From Hymenoscyphus infarciens (Eukaryota; Ascomycota; Leotiomycetes; Helotiales; Helotiaceae): a DNA stretch of 64,000 bases. Every line of letters begins with the position of its first letter. The first letter of the stretch is position 1. The stretch covers positions 62,001-126,000 of the forward strand of contig LLCB01000018.1 of the NCBI GenBank assembly GCA_001414345.1, written 5' to 3'. Made by a program: the position numbers and the translations under genes. This document shows positions 11,177-23,792 of the stretch, piece by piece. The notes beneath the pieces were generated by a model. The model was not told the origin of the DNA and did no database searches. It saw nothing but the letters and a program-made list of their open reading frames with translations.

Positions 11177-13181
11177 TCACGAGGAAGCAGAGTCGCCACC
11201 TGCCAAAATCGTGAGATTGGGGACTACTGGTCCATATGTGATCTTGATCCCTATGCTTACAAGTGTCAGCTGAAGTTCCGAGATATTGAATATAAAGGGA
11301 TGTAAAGTAAAACTTACCGGTATCTCTTCGTGCCTTTCTCTTCATGTCCTCATCTTCGGGCTCACCTTCTACGGCTGGGAGACCAGCTTGGAGGGCCTAG
11401 GCAATATTAGCTTGATGTTTCATGTAATATGGACAGGACAGTATGAATACGTACAGGGGAAGCTGAATCCTGGTCTTCTGCGGCAGGGGCAGGGTTTCCA
11501 CGGGCACCTAGGTCTCCAAGAAGGGCAGCAATTGGATCAGCCGCAGCTCCCTATTATTGTGTTAGTTGATTCAATTTATATACTCTTTGAGCAGACATAC
11601 ACCTGTAGGTTGAGCGGCAGAGGCACCAGCGGCGGCGCTCTTCTTGGGGGCGGCGCTCTTCTTAGCTGGTTTTGCTCCGGCACCTCTGAAGAATGGTTAG
11701 TATCAGTTTATAAATATATTTAAGCGAGAAGGTGTGATATTACGTCGCAGCAGCGGCACCTTGTGGACTGCCGGCGCTCTTCTTAGAAGCTGCGCTCTTC
11801 TTAGCTGGGTTTGCTCCGGCACCTCTAACAATAGTCAGTATCCATTCATAAATATAATTAAACGAGAAGGTGTGATATTACGTCGCAGCAGCGGCACCTT
11901 GTGGACTGCCGGCGCTCTTCTTTGGAGCTGCGCTCTTCTTAGCTGGGTTTGCTCCGGCACCTCTAACAATAGTCAGTATCTATTCATAAATATAATTAAG
12001 CGAGAAGGTGTGATATTACGTCGCAGCAGCGGCACCTTGTGGACTGCCGGCGCTCTTCTTTGGAGCTGCGCTCTTTTTAGCTGGGGCCGCTCCTGCGCCA
12101 CTAACTCAATGTTAGCATTACCATACAATCGGCAGTGGTAGTCTCGCGATGAACGAAATCAGGTCGTTCCAGCTTTCTAGGGCAATTCAAGTAAATTATC
12201 CCAAATGCTTAGAACATCAAGTTGAGTTGTTCCATACTATCTGGGTTAATACATTGGATTGTTCTAGAAAGTTAGAACAACGAGTGGTGTTTACTGTCAC
12301 TTTATTATCCCTCGTGTGGAGGTGTACTCACGTTGCCGCAGCCGCTCCTCCACCATTTCCAGCGCTCTTCTTTGCTGCCCCGCCACTGGAAAAGTGTTAG
12401 TAGATGCAATGGAAATGGAAATAACGCTTCTTACGCGGCTTTTGCAGCACCAGCTCCGTTTCCGGCACTTTTCTTGGCTGGTGCTCCGCTAATGGTACAT
12501 ATTAGCCCAATTCATTTGAGGTGTTCAGTGGCTTGGATTGCAAGATTGATCGACATGCAGAGAGAACACTTACGTTGCTGCAGCAGCAGCAGCTCCAGGG
12601 TTCTTTGCGCTCTTTTTTGCAGCTCCTCCACTATGCAAATATTAGTTTCGTATCACCACATAGCAAAGAACCCCTTCTATGGTGGGCCATCCGAGGAGGG
12701 AGGTAGACTTACGTGGCAGCAGCAGCTCCAGGGTTCTTTGCGCTCTTTTTTGCAGCTCCTCCACTATGCAAATATTAGTTTCATATCACCACATAGCAAA
12801 GAACCCCTTCTAGGGTGGACCATCCGAGGCGGGAGGTAGTCTTACGTGGCTTTTGCAGCACCAGCTCCATTCCCGGCACTTTTCTTGGCTGGAGCACCAC
12901 TAGTTTGGTATGTTAGTCCAAACTCCACGTGAACAATGAATCAACTGCAAGATCACTCACGTTGCTCCAGCAGCCCCAGCTCTCGCAGGAGTGGCAGCTT
13001 GTCTTCTCTCGAGAAATCTTTTCCCGAAATCGACAACCGCAAAGTTACTCCTTGCCACGATAGGTTCTGCCTGTCTGACCTCGAGAAGGTCATCCGTTCT
13101 GACCTCATGCTCTAATGGTGCTGAGAAGGCTGTCATGGCGAAAGCGGCCAAGGCCACAGAAGTGAAGGTCTGTCCACGCAT
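11177..13181 (-). CDS. Secreted Ala/Lys/Ser-rich repeat protein encoded by tandem mini-exons
   Basis: Thirteen exons join in phase to about 355 residues: 12961-13181, 12846-12899, 12713-12763, 12574-12630, 12435-12488, 12332-12385, 12020-12100, 11882-11962, 11744-11824, 11601-11685, 11455-11550, 11318-11396 and 11177-11250. Exon 1 encodes a clear signal peptide (MRGQTFTSVALAAFAMTAFSA) and dibasic Kex2-like sites (GKRF, ERRQ). Exons 2-10 each encode one repeat of 17-28 residues built on Gly/Ala, AKKSA and an Ala-rich end; exons 7-10 carry the KKSA core twice. Exons 2-9 are all multiples of three with the same phase (split Thr/Ala codon, AC or GC before the intron). Exons 11-13 encode an acidic, non-repeated tail including KRKARRD. 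The mature protein would be very basic and low-complexity, somewhat like a histone H1 tail. I recognise no family; a secreted repeat or effector-like protein, or a Kex2-processed precursor, is possible. Confidence 0.7.
11744..12100 (-). repeat. 138-bp tandem repeats, each one exon plus one intron
   Basis: The exon starts at 11744, 11882 and 12020 are spaced exactly 138 bp, and the units are nearly identical through both the 81-bp exon and the 57-bp intron (shared ACAATAGTCAGTAT and AAGGTGTGATATTACGTCGC in the introns). One visible coding change is Pro to Ser in the copy at 11744-11824. Such identity in intron sequence points to recent unequal crossing-over. Confidence 0.9.
12574..12845 (-). 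repeat. Two-copy tandem duplication (about 139 bp) of an exon-intron unit
   Basis: The segment with exon 12574-12630 and its intron is repeated with exon 12713-12763 and its intron. The intron text (TATGCAAATATTAGTTTC, then CACATAGCAAAGAACCCCTT) is almost unchanged. The copies differ by a CAG/GCT slippage of six bases in the Ala-coding end and a few substitutions. Confidence 0.9.
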
Positions 13182-16100
13182 TTTGAATGTATTTCTTAAA
13201 CGAAACTTGGTATATTATTGAAGGGGTGGAATGTCTATCGACGGAGACTGAAAGTTGGTACAAAAATAAAAAGATGATTATGAAACCTAAATCCAGTTCA
13301 AGTAAGTCAAGAAACAAAAAGTAGAATGAGGACTGGCTTCGACTCCGGTCAACAGATGAAGAATGTAGTATAGAGAAGGAATGAGGTTTGAAGAATCTTG
13401 CAGAAAGGAAAGATGTAAACTTCCTAAGTAGGTTTGGAAAAAGCCCGTACCAAATGTCTCACGGACCATGCGCATATCGGACCATGGTCCCTTCTCTTAC
13501 TTGGCTTCTGACCAGACCAACTGAAAACCTGGAGTTTGCAAGGGCCGGGGGTTCATCATCAGCTTCCAGCAACCATTTCCTTGCTGAGGGCGTTTCTAAA
13601 ATGAGGCGCTGTCTCTGCCATCCGGGACCAGGACTCATATCGCGGTACGTGGAACTAGAGAAATACTCATGGAGAATATAACGGTAACGGCTGGCGATCC
13701 CACATATCTCCATCTCCACTTGCACATACCACTTAATGGCAGAAACATACCTTGCAATGTGTGGTTCTAGACACTGCTACAGAACGGACTCAGAACATCC
13801 TCAAGCCAGATTTTACTTTGAAGTAACAGGAATCAAACACCATATACTTTTAGTATGACGAAAACAGGGTGAATCCATCGCACAATTGCCAATTCAACAA
13901 GACAAGTCAAAGTGACGCAAGTCAAAAGTCCAAAAATATCATTAGACGAATGCCAACCAAACATAAGACAAGCGACAGACTCGACGCGTCAAGAAGTCAC
14001 TCACCAAGATTCGGGACCCGACTAAACAAAAATTCAAACGAACCAGTTATCTGCAACAGCCCAAGCCTCAGGAGCACGGCTTCCGCGCCCTCTCAGACCT
14101 CGCTTAACAGCATGCCGACATTTAGACTTTTCTCCCCGAGTCGACAGCACGACTCAAAATCAACATACATCCAATCAGCCGCATAATATTTCCTTCTGGA
14201 AGAGGCGTTCCTGATTGTAGCTTTGAATTTCGCCTTCCAACGGCGGGAAACGAGGTCTAAGGAAACTCATACGCAAGGGCCTGCTGGCTGTCCGAGCGGG
14301 GATCTGTCTGTGACGAGGATCTGTTTGGGACATCAAACAAGAAGACCAAGATCGGGAAGGCTCATTGTCGATCTCATGGCCATGGCAAAACATAATCCCG
14401 CGTCTTGGGTGTGGGTTCTTTCCTCGGTTATGTTGATCATTTCTTCGTTCGTTGGTCTGTTGAACGAGAAATTGTCAAACAGAAACATCATGACTGACGC
14501 CCTGGCCTTGTGATAATTGAAGGGACAACCATGCTTTCTTTTCGACATGATGTCAAACGCCTAGCCTTACAGATATTCATGATCAGGACATGAGATCGAA
14601 CCGACCGTGAGCGATTACAATATCCATGCACCAAATAACGTAGATATCAAATGTACTTCGAGGCGCAATGCTCTACCCGGATCACGTTTTTGCAAGTGAC
14701 TACAGCCAGTTCCCCTCATTCTGTTCGTTCAGGATACGAGGAAACCGACTGTTAAATCGTACAGCAAAAAATGACAACCACAACAAATACCCGTGCATAG
14801 AATCCCTACGTCGATCCTAGAAATAACTCGGTCCGTCCTTGATGTTCACACCCGAAGCCAAAACGGAAATTTTCTACCTATCGCAACAAAGACTCCGTTC
14901 CGTATGTACATACAGTAGTTTTGTTCAACTCGAGCACATCCGTTGAGCCGACCGCTTCGCTCAACAACGAACCTGCTTCCAAACTAGAACAGGTGTCTGC
15001 CCGTTTCAGAAGTTGACAATTCCCAAATATCGCAAAACAAAAGCTCCCGGAGAATTATTTCCTTTCTGGACGCCCTTCACCGTAAAGCGACAACGGTCTT
15101 GACTCTTTGCAAAAAGAATGTTCAGCAATTCTAGGCCTTCGAACCCCCAAAACAAAATGAATAAAATCGGAAACATATCGCCAATCGCATGGGTCTACCA
15201 TATCCATTTCTTAAACATGTGGCCAAAGAATCACACTTCGTTCTCGTACCGAGAAAAGTACAGCAATTTGGAAAGTGGCAAGAGCCCACAAGGTCACTGA
15301 ATCTTTCGCCATCGGAGAATTTTTGCCTGTCACATGGGTACCACCACGCTTTAACAGGCACCAATTTACTAGCGAAAGAAGCCAGACATCTATTCGCAAG
15401 CACCAAAATCACTTTTGAAAAACCTGCACATGTATGGCGAGACCAGATCAACTACTCTCGAGAGAAGCGGTCAGGACAGAAACAAAAGGTGGCAATTCCA
15501 TCAGTCCGTCGATACTCAACACTCAACCTCCGACCACGACAGCAAAAGAAAACATCGGAAATTATCTTCCTATCGCATAGGCACAACCTTGGCATACTAA
15601 ACAGCAGTATGGAGTGGACGAGGACAAGTATGGAAGCGGTAAGCTACAACTAGTCCGCTCAACTTCCTACCCCCAAACTTAGCTAGAGCTAGCCTTACAA
15701 ACGTGAAAACAAAACAAACAAGACAGAGATTTCTACCTCTCCCGTGAACATACATACACACCCCACGCTTTTTTCAATCGTAAACATTTCAAACATCCAG
15801 CCCTGTAACAAAGACCAGTTACCAATTAAAGACGCCAAAATCCAAGAGATGGCACTTGCCAACGCAAGAAGCAATACATACTGCTTACTCGTGACCCTCA
15901 TCGAACACTTCTCACATCCCATCTTCAATCAAGTCTCACAAATCCGAAGAAAGAAACGGGGGAAATTAGAGATGACACTTGTCAATCTGCCATCGCAAGA
16001 AAACCATCAGAGAAATAGAATGCTATACCGCCACACAGTCTAAATATAGCACTTTCTCTTCTCGGAATCCCCCTTTCCGCTCCCTTCATGTTTCAGCAAA

Positions 16101-16400
16101 AGACACACTGGACAAACATCCCTCATCAAAACCAGTTAAACAACAACACAGACATCCACCGAGATCGGAAAATTAAAATGTAATTAAAGGGGCGAAAAAA
16201 GCATCACCAACATCTCACCAGCCCGCGGCCCACCGCAATGAGAATCTAGAGATCTGACTTATTAACAACTCAATGCCTAACTACTTGTCATGCCTATGCT
16301 ACAGAGAAGTTCTCAGCCCGCTCATGTACCCGCTCGCTCGCTCGCTCCTTCATCTAGAATGCTCGAGAAGGGGAAAATATACACAAACCCAAATTCCACA
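13182..16400. other. 3.2-kb region without a recognisable gene
   Basis: This gap lies between the stop of Sla1 and the start of the repeat-protein gene, both on the minus strand, so it should contain the Sla1 3' UTR and the repeat-protein promoter. The longest ORF (about 154 codons, 15189-15653, plus strand) has no motif and poor coding character. Composition is ordinary and there is no RIP pattern. Possible content is a long non-coding transcript or a gene too diverged for me to see. Confidence 0.45.
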
Positions 16401-19400
16401 TTAAAAACCAAAAGGATTTTGCGGTGCTAGAAAAATAGTTAGAAATAAATTCAAGTAAGTCGCACACACAAGGTTTAACACTTACTCGCTTGAGACAGAT
16501 TCGCCCTACGCCCCGTAGCCTGCGGCATAAGTTTCTTTGTGTCTCCTGTAACTCCAAACCTGACGGGTGGAGGTGGTCCGGTCTTTTGTGGAATCAAAGG
16601 TGCTGCAGACTGTTGTTGAGGCATGGGTGGCATTGGCGGGGCGTTGAAAGAGTTACCGAAACCGTTTTGCTGTTGTTGTGGTGCGCCGGTTGGGGTAGGC
16701 TGTAATGGGGGTGGCAAGAATGAATTGATTCCAGTAGGCTGGGGAAATTGTTGCTGTGGAGGCCCAAACGAGCTTTGGAACCCGGTAGGTTGTTGCTGGA
16801 GTGGTTGTTGTTGAAATTGTTGCGAAGCTCGTGGATCAGCAAATGGCGATCCTCCATTGTTCATCATCCCCTGTTGCTGCTGTGGAACACCTGTTGCCAT
16901 AGGATATTGGAATCCATTCTGCGCTCCGGGGTTGAATTGGCCGTAGCCTTGTGGGCCCATCATACCCATATTCTGCTGCTGCATGTTTTGTTGTTGCATG
17001 TTCTGCTGCTGACGCATTTGCATTTCAGCTAAACTTTGCCCAGGAGGAGCGACTTGGGGTTGAAATGACGAGTTTGGCAGTCCAGTATTCTGAGATTGTA
17101 ATGGTGGAAGTGAGAATGCACTTTGCGCTTGAGGTGCTGATAATGGTCGGCCTGGTGGAGGAGGAATCATGAGACCAGATGGATTTTGGTTTTGGAATTG
17201 TCCAGGAGTAGGTCTTGGGCGAGCAATACCCACTCCACCGTTTTGATTAAATTGATTTTGGTTGTAAGGAAGGCCAGTTTGTTGCTGCGGCAAACCTGTT
17301 TGCTGGTTTCCGATTCCCGTGAAGAACGAGGGAGTGACAGCCGGTGGGCCTTGCGCCTGTGGCATAGACTGCGCTGGAGGAGCCTGGGATACTTGTGTTT
17401 GCGGAGGAGTGGTAGGTTGAGCCCTCGTTGGTTCAAGTGGTTTATCGAGCAAGGTAAGCTCTTGCATAGCACCTGTCAACGCGGGTGCTTGAGCAGGTGC
17501 AGACACAGGTGGAACTGATGAAGACCGAGGTGGTTGACTTGCAGGAGGTTGAGATATCTGCTTTGATGGCTTTACATCCCATGCATCATCATCAAATCCG
17601 CTCCTTGTTGGGTCCTGTTGAGCAGGTCTAGGGGCGTTGGCAAGTGGTGTAGCCACACCCTCTGGTTGCTTGTCGCCAGATTCTTGAGAAAATGCTTTTG
17701 GGTCCACAGTGTTGTTGGTTTGCACAGGAGGCGCTGGTCGCCCTTTGCTGGTGTTGTTTTTCAGCGTACCTCCAGGGCCAGAAAATATACCTCCAGCCCC
17801 CTCACCCTCTTCCCCAAAGCTGACCCCCTTTTTTCCTGAACGGGCGTATTTCTTGTCCAGAAATCTCATAACCTTTATTATATCGCCTTCTCTTAAGCCG
17901 AGATTTCGTAGAACTTGTGAGTCGATATCAGGCAAGACACTCTCATCCATGGAGTCCTTGTTAAACGCTTGAGCATATCTCTGGCAAAGGCCAACGGCAA
18001 CATCACAACCAAGGAAAAACTCAAACCAATCATATTCAGGCTTCTGCGGGCGTTCAATAGTAGCACCTGCTGGAGAGCCGGACGATACTCGAGCTTTATC
18101 GGCCGCCCGGGTTTGCTGTCGTTTGATATCTGATAATGGCTTGTCTTCGTCGAGAGAAATTCCCGTTTTTCTTTCAACGTATTCCAAGTCCTCGACAGAC
18201 ATCTTAACAACAGGAACGGCGATCTTCACACCATTCATTTTATGAAGATTAATCTTGCCATCTTTCAGTGCCAAGAACTGAGCCTCGACACTGAAAGATT
18301 TCGAGCGGTCTGTCCATGTTCGGACTTTAGAAGGATCGGGTTCTACAAGGTGTTAGTATCTCTCAATAAACAAGTGACAAGTACATACTAGATTTTGAGG
18401 ACCGCGATGAAGTGTCGTTTCGACCGCTGTCTCGTTTTCTCTGTTGCGCCGAAAAGTTACTACTATCCCGTTGCGACAAACTACTCCCCCGTTCGGGCAA
18501 ACGCATTCCAGGGCCTACCTCTGACCCACGATCCTCCTCTCTCCGTGCAGCTCTTATAGACTCTTTCGCTAATCGCTCTTCCTCGAGTCGGGCCTGATCT
18601 CTTGATGAAAGGCCAGCATTGATACCGGAGGTGCTGGTACTAAGACCAGTGGAGACAGTTCCAGTAATTTCAATATAGCTGCTAGGCACCACGCCCTCTT
18701 TGTTGTTCTTAAGTCGTTTTACTTGCCACCACTCTTCACTCTTGGTGTCATCGATTACGATAACTTCATCTCCAACAGCCACAGTGACTTCATCATCTCC
18801 CTGGGCCATAAAGTCATAAAGAACTTGGCCTTTCTTCTGTTTCTGACCAGACCCAGCGCCAGCCCGAATTATTTCGTCCAATCCGGCGGCTCTGACTGCT
18901 CCAGCGAGGTCACCAAGAGCGCTAACAATTTCCTCGGCTGTATCCTTTGCTCCTGCATGAAAATCTACACTTTTGCTGGGTCGTACTAACTCAAGGAAGA
19001 CATGCTTCCCCTCTATTGAATAGTGTTTCATTTTCTCGGCGGTCCAAGTTTGTTCAGGTCCATCTCGAGACTTTTCCGGGGCAATCATAATCACTCCAGT
19101 GGCAGAATTTATTCCTAAAGTTGTTGGCATCTTCTTCCGTTTTCCCATAATGGAGACCATCTCATTGATATTGTACATATGGTATCCACCAGGCGAATGG
19201 ACCATAACGTCCTCATCAATATGTCTATCGTGGGTGGCTCTGTTATAAGGAGGAGATGCCGCCACGCCCTGTATGGGTGCATTTCTCGCTGTACGGGTAT
19301 CGATAGGTTCAGGCGCCCTAGGCTGGGGAATCGGTCGAGAAGGGAGTGTTGGGGTTGGAGGCTCGTCATCATCGGAGGCTTCGGGAGTGAACTGGGGAGG

Positions 19401-20114
19401 TGCTCTGGTAGCTGGCGCAGAAGCTTTTCGTTGCTGGTTCAAAATTCCTGCTATATTGGCTGCTGGGTTATGAACTGGACTGGTGGGAGACTCGGGTTCA
19501 TCCTCAACCTCTGGCTGCGGGGGTCGACTTGGGAGTTTTGGGGGAGCTGCGACTGCGGCTGGTGGTGGCGGTTCCTCCCCTTCGCCTTCCAAATCAATGT
19601 AGTTCGCTGGCGCAAATCCATATTCTCCATCGAGTCCTACCAATATCCAATCTGGGTCCGACGTGTCAAAGACTTCAAGGCGGGCGTCTTCACTGAAAGA
19701 GAGTTCTTCGTCTGTTTGCCTGGCATAATCATATATTGCTCGAGCATGACTTGAGGGTTCGGCCTTGTATTATAGTTAGCAAATTTCGTAACATAAAATT
19801 CTGGTGTATAACCCCATTCCTATCCGCAGACCGAGGTCATTCACAAAAAGAAAGGAAACTGCCCCGGAATTGCCACAACTCTCAAGACCAATCGCCCAAG
19901 CTTGTAAAATACATACCTCCTCGATGTAATTATTGGGAATCAATCCCACAGGTTCATCATCGTCATCTCCGGAAGCCTTCTTCTTCGCTCTCCACCAGTC
20001 GTCCTCTCCGCTCTTTTCCAGCACAAAAAGAATGTCCCCCTCCTTGATGGCCAGCTCCGACTCTCCTTGTGGCTCGTAATCGTAGACCGCTTTGTATACG
20101 CCGAGGAAACCCAT
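16401..20114 (-). CDS. SLA1: Actin cytoskeleton/endocytosis adaptor Sla1
   Basis: Four exons (19917-20114, 18389-19763, 16486-18342, 16401-16426) join in phase to about 1151 residues. Order of parts: SH3-1 (residues about 4-66, ALYDY-type VYDYEPQGESEL), SH3-2 (about 71-127, AIYDYARQTDEEL), a Sla1-specific region with YNINEMVSIMGKRKK, SH3-3 (about 380-440, VLYDFMAQGDDEV), the SHD1 domain (RTWTDRSKSFSVEAQFL), the SAM-like SHD2 domain (YDWFEFFLGCDVAVGLCQRY), and a long Gln/Pro-rich tail with QQTGLP repeats like the LxxQxTG phosphorylation sites of Prk1-type kinases. The last exon is only 26 bp and ends the protein in NPFGF, an EH-domain-binding NPF motif. Sla1 couples cargo binding (NPFxD via SHD1) to actin assembly at endocytic patches. 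Length and domain order are normal for the family. Confidence 0.93.
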
Positions 20115-20977
20115 TTTCGAGAGCTCTGCTGGTACTGGTAGAACCGCGGACTCCTTGCACTTGCTTCGAGATGTTTAATTGTCCTGCGAAGCGCAGGTAG
20201 TCTGGCCCATCCAATTTCGGATTCTCCTGCAAGGTCGAGGCCGTGCTTGGGTAACACGGGGGCTTCGGGATTACTCGTTCGAGGATCCGGGTGGGGAGAT
20301 GGTTCCTGGGATCGGAGCGCGGTTCAGTGGTCGTCTATAGATTCGGAGCTCGATGGGACGGGGGAATGGACGATGGCAGCCCAAGTGGTGGTGGATTACG
20401 AGTGTAAATAGATACTAATTGCTCACTCTACCAGCCATTGAACGAGATGAGGAAAGGTAAAGTGGCTGGAGTGGCTTATCCGGTCACCGGAGCAAGGTTA
20501 CAGCCAACCTTGTTTTGGGTAGCAACCTGAGTTACCTGACAGCTTCACCCAACCCAACCGAACGTCACCAAGGTACCACAGTTTGGGATATTAAAGTTGC
20601 AGCAATGCCCTTGTGCAGGTGAATTTGACGTGAATCAGCTCTTGAAAGTCACCAAGACCTAAATATACACTTACCATTCACTTGTCAACAGTGCAACGAC
20701 AAGCCAGAACCCCCAGAATTCCAAGGTACAGAATTTCACGCATGAAAACCCAATATCCCCACTTAAGACAACGTAAAAACATCCCACTGAAGCGGGGTCA
20801 CTCATCAGAGAAGTCTTTGTGACCAGCACAAGGCTGTTAGTAATCGCTATGTTGTTTCTATACGAACAAGTTTAGTAAATATCCATTCTTCAAGATGAAC
20901 GCAGTTAATGACCAAGTTTTCAGACAGAAAAGACCGGCACAATATATCATCTGGGTGGCACTACCTAGTGTATCAAA
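20115..20977. other. Intergenic between SLA1 and the MFS permease gene
   Basis: It holds the SLA1 promoter and the 3' UTR of the permease gene, both read on the minus strand. No ORF with family features, repeat or RNA gene was seen. Confidence 0.5.
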
Positions 20978-22797
20978 CTAATAAGTATATCTAAAGTCCA
21001 ACGTCCTCTCCAAAATCTTCTTCCCCTTTTCCTGCTTTTTGTTCGACCACCAAAAGTATGCCGAGAACACAGCAACAATACAAATAATCACAATATGCGA
21101 TCCAATACTAACCCAAATCGCGGTAATATATCTCGGAGCTTCCGGTTGTCTTACAATGAAGCTTCCAGCGATTCCTCCTAGACCGTTGCAAGCGGTGATG
21201 GAAGCAGCGAAAGTTGCTCGTTTCCATTGTCCTGTGATGTTGGAACTTTGGTAGGCGTTCATTGCTGCCCACTTCAAGACCGGGAGTTAGTATTGGAACA
21301 CGAGTTAAATGGAGGGGTTATCAGAGAAATACTTACATTCGAAACATACCCCCCAGTAGCCAGATAAGTCCCAACATACCTCACAGCATCATACTTCGAA
21401 AACCCCAACATCCCAAACCCAACAATAGTACAAGCACAATTAAAAACCACAACCGCCCCCCTCAACTGATATCTATCTCCCACAAAACTACTAACCAGCA
21501 CCGGAAGCACCGCATAAAAATACGGCGGCGCACTAAGTAATATCGCTTGATCGCTAGAGAAACCCATCCCAGATTGCAGAATAATAGGCAGAAAGTAGGA
21601 CAAAGAGGTTGAGACGAGGTTGAGGCAGAAGAACAGCGTGCAAAATCCGTAAAGCTTTGGGTCCAGGAAATGGACAAGGCATTTCTTGAGGGAAAAAGGA
21701 TCAGGTTTCACATCCCCACGATCTTCCGTGATTCTGGTACAGGCGAAGTCTTGTTCGGAGGGGGTGAGGAAGTGGAAACTGTTGTGGGAGTTTTCGGGGA
21801 AGTCGACGATCCAGAGGTAGGTCATGAATCCGATGCCTTGCTCTGATTAGATGTTTGAAGAGAATCTGAAAGGGAAAGGAAACTTACAGATAGCAATGAG
21901 TCCCTGAACGAGAAACATCCATCTCCAACCAACTAATCCTCCTTTGCCATCAAGTTTATTTAAGCCATAATTTAGGAAGCCCCCTAGACCAACAACAGTG
22001 ACTTCTCCACTTTGTAAGAAAGCGAATCTCAACTGTTGTTCTTTCCTTGTATACCAGGTACTGATCAGGTAACTCAATCCTGGGAACACAGCACTCTGCG
22101 TAATACCCAGAAGAATTCTTAGACCAACCATCTGCTTCCAAGTAGTAATGAAGGCGGTACACTTTTGACGTGTTAGCTAAAGTTGGATGGGAGCATGAGG
22201 AGGAGGAGACTACCAGAGTAATAACACCAAACCCAATAGTAACAAGCGAAAACATCAATCTCGGTCCCAAGAACCTAACCGCAATCGTGGCAGGTAATTG
22301 GAAAGCAACAGAGGCAACGGTGTAAACCAGGATAGCCACGGACTATTCAAAAGTCTCGTTAGCAAATATTTCTTTTTTGATATCTCTTGTCTCCCTAACC
22401 AGACTTCCCCGACAACCCTCTGAGAAATCCTAGCTCCCCCCTCCCTCCACACGCTTCCCACCATAAAATGAAACGAACACAAGAACGAACTCTTCAAACT
22501 CACATATCTATCACCTTCCCCCATCCCCAGATCCCCAAAGATAGATGTAACACTCGCACTCGAAATAATCCCACTATCCAATAAATTCAAACTACAAAGG
22601 ATCCCCGCAATAGTGCACAACCTCAAATCCACTTTGCGCACCAGTTTCCTCTCCAGTTCGTCCGTAGTAGCTTCGACCTGCACTTCCTCGCTGCCTTCCT
22701 GGTTCCAATCTTCAGGAGGAGTCTCGAAGCCCTTGATTGTCTTTCTTTGGTCGGGAGACAAGCCCCCGATGACTAGGGGTTGGGAGGAGAGACTCAT
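20978..22797 (-). CDS. MFS permease of the allantoate/nicotinate/vitamin (anion:cation symporter) type
   Basis: Five exons (22504-22797, 22214-22342, 21888-22161, 21337-21836, 20978-21271) close in phase and give 496 residues, standard for this family. Features include the N-terminal RKVDLRLCTIAGILCSLNLLDSG first helix, the FGVITL helix, GLRILLGITQSAVFPGLSYLISTWY (a family hallmark in the fourth helix), WRWMFLVQGLIAI, the long central loop beginning DFPENSHNSFHFLTPSEQ, and a final helix before a basic tail ending LDFRYTY. Fungal Dal5/Tna1-like proteins with this pattern import organic anions such as allantoate, nicotinate, biotin or pantothenate at the plasma membrane; the substrate cannot be chosen from sequence. 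The start at 22797 (MSLSSQPLVIGGL) precedes a short cytosolic tail as in relatives. Confidence 0.88.
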
Positions 22798-23792
22798 TTT
22801 GAGCTGGTTTGGCGTTGGGATTTGGTGTGTAGTTGGTGGCCTTCGTGCCTTCGTCTCCTCTCCTCCTTCCTCGTTGCGACTCCACTGAGTCACGAATAAA
22901 CCAACCTCTTCCTCGAAGACCCACGACCTCAAAAGCACCTCCGCCGTCTTTCACCAATCCCTCCAATTCTCTGCAATCCCTTCTCTCCTTCCTTTCACTT
23001 CCCTTCCAAATTCAAATAATCTGTTCCTTCGTCTTTCCCTGGCGTACTTTTTAGTCTTCGGGGGGCCGTCAATTTCTTTTGGTTTAGATTCAGCGCGGGA
23101 CACAACCTCCCTTATGTACCTCCCGTGTTGAAAATGTTACCACTCATTCCATTCGTCACACACATTCACATCATCCATTACAAAGCTGCATCGTGGGGTT
23201 CAACCGATTAGCCTATTCCTCGGCTCCCTCCAGTCTTTCGGGAAAGATAAGCCGATCCAGCTCCCATGGGTGAAAGGTGGGAGGAGGGGAAAAACTTAAA
23301 AGCCCACTATTAAAAAGACGACGTTTGACATCCGCTCGTTAGGTGGCAATGAAGAAGTCTAGACAGTTGGGACAACGAGAGCTGGGTAACCATGTGCAAA
23401 CCTTCTTCGGAAAGCTATTCCAACAGTCGGGATTTTTTTTTTTTTTTTTAAAGAATCAATTTTTGGTATCAGAATTATTAGGTATTTTCACCACGCCCAC
23501 AACAGCAAAGCCAAAAACTCTAGACTACAGACAATCGACGCATGTCTGTCTGAATTACAAAGGTTTTCAATTGTGTACCATTCTGATTGAACGAAGAACA
23601 TCCTTCACGGTGCTCACAAATAGTTAAAAGAGAAAGAAAAAGACAATACGGCCCTGAAGACTCCGAATGAACAATGATGAAGGCTCCATGACTCCGAGTG
23701 CTGGATCCTGTGGGTAATCAAGTTCCAAATCTAGCCCTCAAGTATGTATTCTCACAAGAGACACCTAGACATGAACCGAAATCATTCTTGAT
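22798..23792. other. Intergenic between the permease and alpha-tubulin genes
   Basis: It contains the permease promoter and the tubulin 3' UTR. The only conspicuous sequence is a 15-base T run near 23434. No gene or repeat was recognised. Confidence 0.5.

Noticed and set aside
15189..15653. 154-codon plus-strand ORF in the large gap
   Set aside because: No recognisable domain, unusual composition, and overlapping frames of similar length on both strands.
22613..23054. Plus-strand ORFs opposite and upstream of the MFS permease start
   Set aside because: They are antisense readings of exon 1 and the Pro/Ser-rich leader; no motif supports them.
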